Shown here: piece after piece, positions 44,863-55,100 of the stretch | Position numbering within the stretch: the stretch's first letter is position 1 | Layout: each line of letters starts with the position of its first letter | From: Aquirufa rosea | GTDB taxonomy: Bacteria > Bacteroidota > Bacteroidia > Cytophagales > Spirosomataceae | NCBI RefSeq assembly: GCF_004118285.1 | Contig: NZ_SDHY01000002.1 | Coordinates: 1-64,000, forward strand | Direction of reading: 5' to 3' | Length of the DNA: 64,000 nucleotides | The notes under the pieces: generated by a model | The model's database searches: none | What the model was told of the DNA's origin: nothing | The model's input: only the letters and a program-made list of their open reading frames with translations | Made by a program: the position numbers and the translations under genes

Positions 44863-45726
44863 TTAGTCTTCTTTCCTGCCAATATTAACTAAATATCCAA
44901 AAATGGCAGCGGTAAAAAACATCAATAGACTATAAATAACGGGTGGAATACTCATGGTACTATTTCCAATAACCGTCAGCGCAATAAAGATGGCCAAAGT
45001 TCCATTATGAATGCCAATTTCCATACCAATGGCAATGGCTTGCTTCTTACTAATTTGGAAGAATTGTGGCAGGAAATAACCAATGGCCATACTCGCAATG
45101 TTTAGTGTCAAAGTAGCTAATCCAACCTCTTTAAAGTCGTCAACGATATGGTTTTTCTCTTTCAAAATGGTCAAAATAATCACCAAAGTCAAAAAGATGG
45201 CTGAGGCTATCTTCACTGGTTTATCCAAAGTGGCCGCAAGATTAGCCAACCTGGAGCGAACGACCATACCTATCGAAACGGGTAATAAAACAATCATCAC
45301 TACCTCCATCACTTTAGAAAATTGTAGAGGCACGTATTGATCAGATTGCATGAATTGCTTCATAGCAAAATTGACAATGATGGTGATGGAAAAGACCGAA
45401 ATCAAACTATTCAGTGCCGTTAAGGTCACATTTAGAGCTACGTCACCTTTGGAAATATGGGAATATAAATTGGCAGTGGGACCACCCGGTGAGGCAGATA
45501 AAAGCATTAAACCTACTGCTAATTCAGGTGACAATCCAAAGCCCAAGGCAATAAAATAACAAATTACAGGTAATAAAATCATCTGACAGAATAGTCCTAG
45601 CAACACAGCTTTAGGAAAAGTAACTACCCGCTTGAAATCTGAAATTTGTAAAGATAGGCCTAGGCCCATCATGATGATGGCTAAAGCCAGAGGCAATAAA
45701 ACAGCTGATAAAAAATTAGCTTGCAT
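44863..45726 (-). CDS. Second BASS family (bile acid:sodium symporter-like) transporter
   Basis: 287 residues, about nine or ten helices. Landmarks are IIMMGLGLSLQISDFKRVV, LLSASPGGPTANLYSHISKGDVALNVTLTALNSL and KQAIAIGMEIGIHNGTLAIFIALTV, the last a conserved transport-core helix. It differs clearly from the BASS protein at 37214 and is likely of another subfamily with another cargo. AAACCTAT lies at 45733-45740, 6 nt upstream of the ATG. Confidence 0.9.
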   Translation of the reverse strand: MQANFLSAVLLPLALAIIMMGLGLSLQISDFKRVVTFPKAVLLGLFCQMILLPVICYFIALGFGLSPELAVGLMLLSASPGGPTANLYSHISKGDVALNVTLTALNSLISVFSITIIVNFAMKQFMQSDQYVPLQFSKVMEVVMIVLLPVSIGMVVRSRLANLAATLDKPVKIASAIFLTLVIILTILKEKNHIVDDFKEVGLATLTLNIASMAIGYFLPQFFQISKKQAIAIGMEIGIHNGTLAIFIALTVIGNSTMSIPPVIYSLLMFFTAAIFGYLVNIGRKED

Positions 45727-45890
45727 AAATGAATAGGTTTAGAATATGGTACTAAGTTAATGATTTTTTGAATTTAATTAATAAGTCCATGGGCCATGTT
45801 GGACAGATCTTAAACAAAAATTCACCTAGACTTCATCTCCTATAAATATTAATGGGTAATATTGTGCATTCAAAAACCTATTTTTCACTT

Positions 45891-47180
45891 ATGAAAATTC
45901 CGAACAAATTCCTTTCTATTCTATTCCTATTATTCGCTCAATTTACCCTAGTAGCACAAGTCATTCGTGGGCCATATTTGCAAAGTGTGAGTCCAAGTCA
46001 GGCCATTGTGCGTTGGCGTACTGAACAAGCCACAGAAAGTAAAGTGGTATTTGGAGATAGCCCTAACAAACTGAATAAATCGGTTGAAAGCGCTCAAAAA
46101 GTAACCGAACATGAACTTTTAATTTCTAACCTAAAACCGAATAAAAAATACTATTATACTATTGGAGATAGCAAAAACCTAGAGCCCGCTACGGAAAAGC
46201 GATTTATTCTGACTGCCCCTAAATTAGGCTCTACACAGCCGGTAAGAATTTGGGCTTTAGGTGATTTTGGTTCTGGTTCCAAAAATCAGCTGGAGGTAAA
46301 AAATGCCATCATCAATTACACCAAAAATCACCGTCCGGACGCTTGGATTTGGTTAGGTGATAATGCGTACAGTAAGGGCCTAGACGAAGAATATCAAAGG
46401 AAGGTATTTCCAATTTATCAAGAGGATTTTTTTCAAAACCTAAATTTATATCCCGCCCCAGGCAACCATGATTATGCTGGAAAACATGATCCTGCCGAGC
46501 CACCCTATTTCAAAATATTCAATATGCCCGTTCAAGGCGAATTGGGAGGAGTGCCTTCTGGCAATGAATCCTATTATTCTGTCAACTATGGTCAAGTACA
46601 TTTGGTATCCATTGATTCCGAATTGATGGAGCCCAAGGGATTACAGGTCATGGATGGGAAAGGAGCCCAATTTGAGTGGTTAGAAAAAGATTTAGCTAGC
46701 AACAAGCTTCCATGGACTATCGTCTATTTCCATAAACCTCCCTATTCTAAGGGTTCACATGACTCTGACACGGAAAAGGATATGGTTAAAATGAGGGAAA
46801 ATGTAAATCCATTGTTTGAGAAATATAAAGTAGATATCGTAATGGCTGGTCATAGCCACGTTTATGAAAGAACGCATCCTTTGAGAGGTCATTATGGTAT
46901 CAACAATACCTTTGATGCCAGCAAGCACATCGTGGAAAAGACGTCTGCACCGAATGAATATGTGGTCGGCAAAGAAGGACAAGGCGTGATTTATATCGTC
47001 AATGGTTCCGGTGGACAATTAGGAGGGCAGCGAGAAGGCTATCCCTTGAAATCATCCATTTATTCTAACAATAAAATTGGAGGGTCTATGATTTTAGATA
47101 TCACCAAAAGCAAATTAGAAGCTGTTTGGCTCGGATCAGACGGAGAAATACATGACCGATTCTCCATCACCAAAAAATAA
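45891..47180 (+). CDS. Secreted purple acid phosphatase-like metallophosphoesterase
   Basis: About 429 residues from ATG 45891, which gives a normal signal peptide (FLSILFLLFAQFTLVAQ); the longer ATG 45852 is rejected. Residues 20-120 form an FN3-like purple acid phosphatase N-domain (IRGPYLQSVSPSQAIVRWRT). The catalytic domain has GDFGSG, WLGDNAYSKG, PGNHDYAG and MAGHSHVYERTHP, all metal-binding motifs of the family. It hydrolyses phosphate esters outside the cytoplasm. AAACCTAT is at 45874-45881. A paralogue lies at 55587-56858. Confidence 0.92.
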   Translation: MKIPNKFLSILFLLFAQFTLVAQVIRGPYLQSVSPSQAIVRWRTEQATESKVVFGDSPNKLNKSVESAQKVTEHELLISNLKPNKKYYYTIGDSKNLEPATEKRFILTAPKLGSTQPVRIWALGDFGSGSKNQLEVKNAIINYTKNHRPDAWIWLGDNAYSKGLDEEYQRKVFPIYQEDFFQNLNLYPAPGNHDYAGKHDPAEPPYFKIFNMPVQGELGGVPSGNESYYSVNYGQVHLVSIDSELMEPKGLQVMDGKGAQFEWLEKDLASNKLPWTIVYFHKPPYSKGSHDSDTEKDMVKMRENVNPLFEKYKVDIVMAGHSHVYERTHPLRGHYGINNTFDASKHIVEKTSAPNEYVVGKEGQGVIYIVNGSGGQLGGQREGYPLKSSIYSNNKIGGSMILDITKSKLEAVWLGSDGEIHDRFSITKK

Positions 47181-47186
47181 ACTAAC

Positions 47187-47226
47187 AGGCTAGAACATGA
47201 TACCATAAAGTTCTAGCCTTTTTTAT
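47187..47226 (+). terminator. Terminator of the first purple acid phosphatase gene
   Basis: AGGCTAGAAC (47187-47196) pairs with GTTCTAGCCT (47210-47219), a perfect 10-bp stem with a 13-nt loop followed by six T. Confidence 0.9.
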
Positions 47227-47338
47227 TTCCATTTCAGTAAATTTCCCTCATATATTTCTTTTAAATAAAAAATCACAAGGAATAAATACCACCAAGCTAT
47301 TTCATATTAAATGGTATATTTGGACAAACGAAACGCAT

Positions 47339-48772
47339 ATGAAATCTAATCAAGACCGTCGGACCTTCCTGAAAAATGCAGGATTACTTTCAGCCGCCTC
47401 TGCCTTCCCTTACATTTGGACCAATCCGGAAAAACATTCTTCTTTTTTAGCTACCAAAAAAGCGGGGGACAAAGTTAATCTAGCTTGTATAGGCATTGGT
47501 AACCAAGGAGGTTCAGATGTGATGTCATTTCATAAAACAGGTCTAGCCAATTTCGTGGCTTTCTGTGATGTGGACATGGGGGCACCTCAAACCTTGGATG
47601 TACTTCAAAAATTCCCAGATGTTCCTAGATTTCAGGATTTCCGAGTGATGTTCGACAAAATGGGCAATCAAATAGATGCGGTAGCTATCGGCGTACCCGA
47701 TCATGCGCATTTTGCTATCACCATGATGGCCTTAGGTTTGGGCAAGCACGTTTATGTGGAGAAACCAATGGCTCGTACTTTCAACGAAATCGAATTGATG
47801 ATGAAAGCGGCCAAAAAACACAGTAAAGTGGTGACTCAAATGGGAAACCAAGGACACTCGGAAGCTAATTACTTTCAATTCAAAGCCTACAAAGAGGCGG
47901 GTATCATCAAAGATGTTACCGCGATCACCGCACATATGAATTCCTCCAGACGCTGGCATGGCTGGAACACCCAGATCAAAAGCTTTCCTCCAGGAGAACC
48001 CATTCCAAGTACTTTGGATTGGGATGTTTGGATGGGTGTTACTCAACCCAAAGATTATAATAAGGATTTTGTGAACGGGCAGTGGCGTTGCTGGTTTGAT
48101 TATGGATTAGGTGCCTTGGGAGATTGGGGTGCGCATATCATTGATACAGCTCATCAGTTTTTAGAATTAGGCCTTCCAACGGAAATCAATATGCTACGTG
48201 CAGACGGACATAATCCTTTCTTTTATCCACAAGCCTCCACCATCTTATTCAAATTTCCAGAACGAGGCAATATGCCTCCAGTGGATATCACATGGTATGA
48301 TGGGGTAAATAACCTCCCTCCTGTACCTCAGGGATATGGTGTCACCGAACTAGATCCGAACATCCCTCCTGCTAGCAATGGCAAGATTCAACCTGCCAAA
48401 TTAAACCCTGGTAAAATCATCTATTCAAAAGACCTAACCTTTAAAGGAGGATCACATGGAAGTACCTTATCCATCATTCCACCGGAGCAGGCCAAAGACA
48501 TGGCCTCTAAACTTCCAGAAGTTCCTAAGAGTCCTTCCAATCACTATGCTAACTTCCTGAAGGCCTGTATGGGACAAGAGGAAACTCGTTCTCCATTTGC
48601 CATTGCAGGACCGTTGAGTCAGGTATTCTCATTAGGCTGTATGGCTCAAAAATTAAATACTAAATTGATCTTCGATCCAAAAACCAAGCAAATCACCAAT
48701 AACTCTTTGGCAAATAGCCTGTTGAAAGGAGCTGCACCTAGAAAAGGTTGGGAACAATATTATAAAGTTTAG
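47339..48772 (+). CDS. Tat-exported Gfo/Idh/MocA family oxidoreductase
   Basis: 477 residues. DRRTFLKNAGLLSAASAFPYIW is a twin-arginine signal, so a folded NAD(P)-bound enzyme is probably exported. The Rossmann fold starts at LACIGIGNQGGSDVM; VYVEKPMARTFNE holds the EKP motif of the family, and a large C-terminal domain includes WMGVTQPKDYN and GALGDWGAHIIDTAHQFLELG. Exported family members include glycoside-modifying oxidoreductases. The substrate cannot be read from sequence. It stands alone; after it comes the heptamer repeat region. Confidence 0.9.
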   Translation: MKSNQDRRTFLKNAGLLSAASAFPYIWTNPEKHSSFLATKKAGDKVNLACIGIGNQGGSDVMSFHKTGLANFVAFCDVDMGAPQTLDVLQKFPDVPRFQDFRVMFDKMGNQIDAVAIGVPDHAHFAITMMALGLGKHVYVEKPMARTFNEIELMMKAAKKHSKVVTQMGNQGHSEANYFQFKAYKEAGIIKDVTAITAHMNSSRRWHGWNTQIKSFPPGEPIPSTLDWDVWMGVTQPKDYNKDFVNGQWRCWFDYGLGALGDWGAHIIDTAHQFLELGLPTEINMLRADGHNPFFYPQASTILFKFPERGNMPPVDITWYDGVNNLPPVPQGYGVTELDPNIPPASNGKIQPAKLNPGKIIYSKDLTFKGGSHGSTLSIIPPEQAKDMASKLPEVPKSPSNHYANFLKACMGQEETRSPFAIAGPLSQVFSLGCMAQKLNTKLIFDPKTKQITNNSLANSLLKGAAPRKGWEQYYKV

Positions 48773-48776
48773 GGGG

Positions 48777-48825
48777 ATGAATGGTGAATGGTAAATGCTG
48801 AATGGTGAATGGTGAATGGTAAATT
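48777..48825. repeat. Seven tandem heptamers (consensus GTGAATG)
   Basis: ATGAATG, GTGAATG, GTAAATG, CTGAATG, GTGAATG, GTGAATG, GTAAATT follow each other without gaps, 5 nt after the stop of the oxidoreductase gene. The array is a simple sequence repeat. There are no spacers, so it is not CRISPR. Confidence 0.9.
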
Positions 48826-49037
48826 ATAGATTATTGATTATAAACATAGTTGGGATTAACCAATTGAAATTAGGTGCTTAGGAACTAAATACCCATACCT
48901 AAAATCCTGAGGATAAAATGTAACCTGGTTATGTGTTGGATGTATAATCATTACTAAACCAAAGTATAAGACTAGATTAGAACACAATACATTCATAATC
49001 TATAATATATAACTTGACTCTCGATCTCGTCATTCTA

Positions 49038-50306
49038 TTAGTAAACATTTTTCCAATAAACCACAGCCCCCTTTTCATCAATATCCACTAAATTATTCCA
49101 AATAATCAAAGGAGCTTTCTTATTTACTTTAATCCACTTGCTAGGTATATCGTGATAAGGTCCTTTGATATTCAAAGTATCCATGGCCAAAGTATTTGGC
49201 GACAAAAGTAATTTACCATATGCTATAGGATCTTCCAGTCGGATACAGCCATGACTGTAAAACCTTTTGGAGGAAGCAAATAGCTTCTTTTCTGAGGTAT
49301 CATGCAAGTAAAGTCGATAAGGATTATCAAAAGTTATCTTCATTATTCCCAAGGTATTCCAAACTCCCGTTCTTTGACGGAAACTATAGGGAAAGTATTC
49401 CTTGCTCAGTTTCTTCCAATTTACTTTGGCAGCATCAACTACCTGATTATTTCTGTCCAATAACTCTAAATGACTGGCATAAAAATAGCGAAGGTTCTTC
49501 TGTATCTCAGGTAACAATTCCTCCGTAGCTATACTGCGAGGAACGAACCAATTAGGATTGATAATAATATTTTTAATCTGAGAGCTTAGTTCACGGGTAG
49601 GTCTAGCTGGTCGCCCAAGCACCACTTTCATTTGTAAGGCTACTTGATCTCCTTGATAAACCTTTAAAGAGGCAGCGGGGATATTCACGACGGTCAGTAA
49701 AGTATTTTTACGAACGTGGTTTAACCAGCGATAACGGTTTATGGACTGAACTAAAGGCTCTAAATAAGCAGATTTAGAGCCGAGACTATCTCGCTGAACT
49801 TGTAAACTAGCTAACAAAATTTTTATTTCAATTGGACTATTTAGATGATTAGCTAATTTTACAATTGATTTTTTCTTCATATACTCTTGAATTAACTGGC
49901 TTACTTCTTTTTTCCTTAATTCGAAGGCATAGCCCTGGAACTTAAAAGTTGGCCTAGGGTTACCAAAGCTCAAATCTTCAAAAAAGGATTGGGCCACATT
50001 AGCGATTCTTTGCTCGCAGAGTAAAGAATCATTCCTACCTTTCAAATTATTTGGAAATTGAATCAATGAATCTAACAAAGCATGTGAATAAAATTCAGTC
50101 TTGAGCGCCCATTGAGGCGAAAGATGAATCAATGAGTCTAAGCTTTTTATTTGAGCCTTATCCTTTAACCAGAGCCATTGACTTTGTTGAGCCATGACTT
50201 CTCCTGACAAAATGAAATATAGCCCGAAGACCCATAGCACCTGAAACCTTGGCCTAAAGAATCTTTTTGACAAGAAATTACCTTGACTGAATAAGAGATC
50301 ATTCAT
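49038..50306 (-). CDS. L,D-transpeptidase (YkuD family)
   Basis: 422 residues with a membrane signal segment (FQVLWVFGLYFILSGEVMA). Residues about 30-220 resemble the L,D-transpeptidase scaffold domain, then the YkuD catalytic domain with the motif FYSHGCIRLEDP, whose Cys and His are catalytic. It crosslinks peptidoglycan stem peptides or attaches proteins to them in the periplasm. The start abuts the stop of the TauE/SafE gene with no gap, implying co-transcription. Confidence 0.92.
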   Translation of the reverse strand: MNDLLFSQGNFLSKRFFRPRFQVLWVFGLYFILSGEVMAQQSQWLWLKDKAQIKSLDSLIHLSPQWALKTEFYSHALLDSLIQFPNNLKGRNDSLLCEQRIANVAQSFFEDLSFGNPRPTFKFQGYAFELRKKEVSQLIQEYMKKKSIVKLANHLNSPIEIKILLASLQVQRDSLGSKSAYLEPLVQSINRYRWLNHVRKNTLLTVVNIPAASLKVYQGDQVALQMKVVLGRPARPTRELSSQIKNIIINPNWFVPRSIATEELLPEIQKNLRYFYASHLELLDRNNQVVDAAKVNWKKLSKEYFPYSFRQRTGVWNTLGIMKITFDNPYRLYLHDTSEKKLFASSKRFYSHGCIRLEDPIAYGKLLLSPNTLAMDTLNIKGPYHDIPSKWIKVNKKAPLIIWNNLVDIDEKGAVVYWKNVY

Positions 50307-51044
50307 TTAGGTGAAAATTAGTTTGATACTTGCAATGACCAATCCGACGGCCAATAAGTATCGCAAGGTGGGTACATTGAATCTTTGACTTCCAAAATAG
50401 GACCCCAATAATCCTCCAAGGACTGTAGCTGCGACAGCCCATTGAAAATGCTCTGTCAGTTGAATGCCACCTTTTTGCAATTGTCCATACAATCCAGATA
50501 AAGAATTGACAAAAATAAATAAGGCTGATACCGCCGCCGTCTGCTTCAGACTTGCCCAGCGCATCAACAGCATCAAGGGGCTTAAAATGATCCCACCTCC
50601 TATGCCTATCATACCCGATAACAAACCTATGGCTCCACCTGATAGCAATCCTGCCCCCCAAGAAATAGGTCTAATTTCCTCCTCCTGATTTTTAAACCGA
50701 AAAAGTAATCTCATAATAGAAATCAAAATACACAAGGCCAAAATTTTCTTGTAAATCGAATCTGAAAGGGTCATTGTTCCTCCTAGAAAGGCCATGGGCA
50801 CCGAGGCCAATGCAAAGGGTAAAAACAGCTTTATTCTGAAATATCCTGCCCGATAAAATCCAATAAAGGAAAATAAGGAAACAGCTAAATTCATCACCAA
50901 AGCAGAAGGCTTCATGATGGCAGGAGCTACTCCCAGAAAAGCCATCACAGCTAAATAACCACTCGCTCCACCATGCCCCACCGATGCATACAAAAAGGCA
51001 ATTATTGCCAAAATAATGCATAAAACGACTAAAGAACTCAACAT
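50307..51044 (-). CDS. TauE/SafE family anion exporter
   Basis: About 245 residues from ATG 51044; the longer frame from 51074 starts with TTG. Seven or eight helices are predicted, with the family motif GYLAVMAFLGVAPAIMKPSALVMNLAVSLFSF near the start and a second such repeat (GLLSGMIGIGGGIILSPLMLLM). TauE/SafE proteins export sulfite, sulfoacetate or similar anions, which would suit a genome releasing sulfate from glycans, but the cargo is not shown. The stop abuts the start of the L,D-transpeptidase gene. Confidence 0.88.
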   Translation of the reverse strand: MLSSLVVLCIILAIIAFLYASVGHGGASGYLAVMAFLGVAPAIMKPSALVMNLAVSLFSFIGFYRAGYFRIKLFLPFALASVPMAFLGGTMTLSDSIYKKILALCILISIMRLLFRFKNQEEEIRPISWGAGLLSGGAIGLLSGMIGIGGGIILSPLMLLMRWASLKQTAAVSALFIFVNSLSGLYGQLQKGGIQLTEHFQWAVAATVLGGLLGSYFGSQRFNVPTLRYLLAVGLVIASIKLIFT

Positions 51045-51185
51045 ATCTATAAACACAAAATTTGCGATGACCAATAGGCGAAAAATGACTAATAAACCCG
51101 TCTATTTTAACCAATTTAGCATTTTTTTAATAAAATTTAACAGTATAATTTCGTTATAATGAAAATTTAAAAAATATAAACTAAC

Positions 51186-52073
51186 ATGAAACTCTCTAAT
51201 CAACTCTCAGCCCTTGTTGTATTTTCTGCCTTGTTTTTTGCTTGTTCTAAAGATGAAGTATCTGAGGGAACAGGAAAACTTGCCCTTAGCGTGACAGATG
51301 CCCCAATCGATGCTAATAATGTAAAAGCGGTCTATGTTACTTTTACAGGTTTAGAATATCAAAATAATGGAGGTACTTGGGAAACCGCTACCGACTTTAC
51401 TGGTCCACAAACTGTTAACATACTTGATTTGCAAAATGGTAAAACTTCCTTGTTGGGTAATTATACGCTTAAATCAGGTAACTATTCAGGTTTACGATTC
51501 AAATTGGATGCCCCTAGTAAAGGAACAAACAATCCAACGAACCCTGGATGCTATGTCGAATTGAACACAGGCGAAAAAATGCCACTTTTTGTTCCCAGTG
51601 GATCCCAGTCAGGTTATAAAGCCAATGGCAATTTCTCTGTACCAATCAACGGAACAGTAGAAGTAACAGCGGACTTCGACTTAAGAAAATCCATTACTGT
51701 TACAGGTTCAGGAAATACCTATATACTTAATCCTACCCTAAAAATAATTGTTAACAATCAATCTGGAAGTATTTCTGGAATAGTGAGCAATTTAGCTGGC
51801 GACAAGAAATATGTGTTGTATAGCTATGAAAAAGATAAATATACCAACAGCGAAAGTAACGAGCCTACAGGCGAAAATGTCCGTTTCCCTAACGCTATTT
51901 CCAGTACCAAAATCAACTCAACTGGTGCATATACCTTATCATTTCTGGCAGCAGGTAATTATGATTTAATTCTGGTTTCAGAAACGGCAACAGGGCAGAT
52001 CAAAGTAGAAAAACAAGTAAATGGAATTACTGTTCAAAGCCAAAAGACGACCTCCCTTAACATTGCCTTATAA
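51186..52073 (+). CDS. DUF4382 lipoprotein
   Basis: 295 residues. A lipobox (LFFAC, about residue 20) predicts a lipoprotein. The DUF4382 domain follows (GKLALSVTDAPIDANNVKAVYVTFTGLEYQ, YSGLRFKLDA, VTADFDLRKSITV), an immunoglobulin-like surface module. The C-terminal third (SISGIVSNLAGDKKYVLYSYEKD) looks like a second beta-rich domain. No enzymatic motif is visible. It is divergent from the TauE/SafE gene and ends in a strong terminator. Confidence 0.88.
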   Translation: MKLSNQLSALVVFSALFFACSKDEVSEGTGKLALSVTDAPIDANNVKAVYVTFTGLEYQNNGGTWETATDFTGPQTVNILDLQNGKTSLLGNYTLKSGNYSGLRFKLDAPSKGTNNPTNPGCYVELNTGEKMPLFVPSGSQSGYKANGNFSVPINGTVEVTADFDLRKSITVTGSGNTYILNPTLKIIVNNQSGSISGIVSNLAGDKKYVLYSYEKDKYTNSESNEPTGENVRFPNAISSTKINSTGAYTLSFLAAGNYDLILVSETATGQIKVEKQVNGITVQSQKTTSLNIAL

Positions 52074-52090
52074 CTAAGGTTTTCATCAAA

Positions 52091-52119
52091 AAAAATCCCC
52101 GGAAAAACCGGGGATTTTT
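52091..52119. terminator. Bidirectional terminator
   Basis: AAAAATCCCCGG (52091-52102) pairs perfectly with CCGGGGATTTTT (52108-52119) over a 5-nt loop. The A and T runs flank both sides, so it can end the DUF4382 gene (+) and the GH106-like gene (-). Confidence 0.92.
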
Positions 52120-52136
52120 AACTACTCATTATCATT

Positions 52137-55100
52137 TTATTTGTATTTCAAAACTTTAACTGGCCCAAGTAAGCCTGATTCCTCCGTTGGGCTATTAGGA
52201 CGAACCAATGGGAACGAGGTAAACGTAATTTTATTAGCCCCTGCTTGCGCATCGCCCACCAAACGGTTCACCCATGAATTAATTACCTTAATTTCAATGG
52301 TATTTTTACCCATTTTCAATGGGGAAGTGATATCCACGATAAATGGCTTTTTCCATAAAGTACTTACCTTTTGACCATTGACATACACCTCCGCCAGATT
52401 CTTTACATCACCCAAGTCTAACTTGATACTTTCACCGCGAGCGATGCTCAACAATTCATACTTATTACTGTAAGTGGCAGCTCCTGAGAAATATTTCACC
52501 CCTTGATTTTCATGTTTATCCAAGGAAATCAAATTAGTTAAGGTTATTTCAGACGGGGCGCTTCTATCCTTTTGGAACTGTACTTTCCAAGGCCCTTCTA
52601 TGGACTGACTACCGACTAATGCAGGTTTAGGATAAGACATTTTCACTGAGGTGGCCTTCCCTTCAAATACGACAAAATAGGCATCCCAAGGGGTAAAAGT
52701 TAAATCCAATACCGTGCGACCACCTTTCATCTCATAAGACACTGTAGAAATTTCTCCCGTTTCTGGATTCCAGATGAAAGGAACTTTTCCTGTCACACGG
52801 AAAGACACTTGGGCAGAATTAGAAGCATCCGACCGACTGTTCAACCAGTAAATTTCTTTATCCGCCAAAGTACGGTGTACATACAAGATTTCGGCTTTTT
52901 GATTAGAAATCTTTACATCTTCCAACACACCATGTTTTTTCAATACATCGGGTATGGATTGTCCAAAAAATACATTGGGCAATTTTTTCAATTGAGCTAA
53001 TTGCGATTTAAATTCTTCTTCATTATCCATCAAACTTGGACTGTATACTGGAACCTGTCCAGCTACTGGCACCCCAGCTTTTGCCAACTGAAGTATTTGA
53101 AGAAGCACTGATAATGTCATTTGTTTCGCTGTAGCGTCCAACACTAGGATAGAATAAACTCCTCCATGAGGATTCGTCAACTTTTTATCCTTAGCCTGGA
53201 TAACATTTTTCAAGGCTGTCGAATTAACAAAATCATACTCATAGCCTTTGGGTAAGTCAGGCAGGGCTTGTGTAAAATTGGAAGTGATGTTGGTATTCTC
53301 GCCATAGTAATATAGTATGTCCGCAACAAACTTTCCCTGCTGCAACATATAGGAACTTCTTCCTAAATAATCTCCCCAAACACGGGCTTGATCTGCCCAG
53401 GTTTCCTGACGAGTAAACCATTGACCAAAAGGCCCCAACGTAAACCCAGGAAATAAATTATCCAAGGGCTGATGCACAGATGTATGTATCACAAATCGAT
53501 TCAAGCCCGAGGCCATTTCCACATCAGCAGTTCTTTTTAAGGTACCTGGATGAGGTTTAAATGGATTTCCCACGGTAGTCATGGACTCTGCCGCCACGAT
53601 ATTTTGTCCATAAATATGGGCCACCGAAGCAGACTCACGGATATCAGCTCGGCTCCTAATTTCCTCATCTGAACCCGCTACCAAAGCACCCGGCTGCCAC
53701 ATGGCAGACATAGGTATGTCTGATTTCTTTTTGACATCCATTCCATCCGCTAAAAATATACGACCCGTTTCATGGGACTCCGTGTATCTTTTCATGCCTA
53801 TTTGGGCTAAAATTTCGCCAATCAATTCATAATGATTCTCCACAATCATTTCACCGATGGTCTTTCTGAAATCCCATAAGAATTTCTCGCTCGACTTTAA
53901 ATCTTGAACAATTTGACCCACCAAAACGGGTAACCAAGGTTTCATATCATAGCCTCTTTTCGCTTTGAAAACCTCAAACATAGCAGGAGTCCAGGTCATG
54001 TGGCCAGCTTCATAGCTATCCAAAACCATGTGGGTTAAACCCTCTTTACCCATCAACTCGGTGCCCGTAGCCTCCTTGTATTGATCTAAATAATTATTCA
54101 AATATCGACTCACTGCCTCTCGGTCAATCTTGTCCACTTCCAGACCCGTCGCTTCAGGAGAAGCCGGATGATTCTTTTTACCCGTTAAGGAATAACCAAA
54201 GCGGTAAATCACCCAATGTCCAGCGGGTGCTTCCCAAGTCAAACTACCATCTGGCTTCATTTGACTTGTCAGGTCGATAACCTGTTGAACACTAGGTCCA
54301 GATGGGTTATATGTAAGGTTTTCTGGCGTCTCAACCCATGGTTGAAATCCAGCCTTTCCTTCATATAAATGCACTTTGGGACTAAAATGAACAACAAATT
54401 CGGAGACCATAGTGCCTTTAGGAGTGTTATCAGCATTTCCTCCAAACATAGCCATCATACTAGGCGCTGGCGCTAAGGTCTTATAGACCAATCGGATGAA
54501 CTTAGCCTTAATTGGACTAAATGAAAGAGTCGTTTGTGCCGTAATGGTACCAGGAATGGCTATAATCTGTTTAAAATTTATTCCATCCAAGCTATACTGT
54601 AAAAATCTATTCTCAGGACCTCCCCTAAATACCGCCAATTCACCATATCCTTCGTTAGCCACTGTGACCGCCGAAATCTCCTCTGCCGAGGCAAATTCAT
54701 ATTGAATCCAGGTTTCCTCACCCACGTTTTTAGGAGGCAGCATAGAGAAATTGTGTAAATCCCCATCGGTCAATTGACTTACACTAAAACTACCTCCGCT
54801 ACTTGTTAAGGTAGGTTGTAAGCTAGCAAGTGTTTTATCCTGTGAACTTAAGGGATAAGCAATAAGCGCAAAATCTTGGTAATACTCGGGCGTAGGAGCT
54901 ACCGGACCCGCAACAGGGCCACCAAAACCTCCCACTTCCACAGGTGTATTTTGCATAGGACCAGTTACTGAGGAAGGAGCTGGAATTTTACCTGTAAACA
55001 ATTTACCCCCCATCACTCGAGTTTCTGACCATACATATTTTTTCATGGCATCAGCAGGCTTTACCCAGGGGCCGCCCGTCACACTCCATCCCGGAGACCC

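Noticed and set aside
48777-48825. CRISPR-like array
   Set aside because: The units are directly joined 7-mers without spacers, and no cas genes lie nearby.
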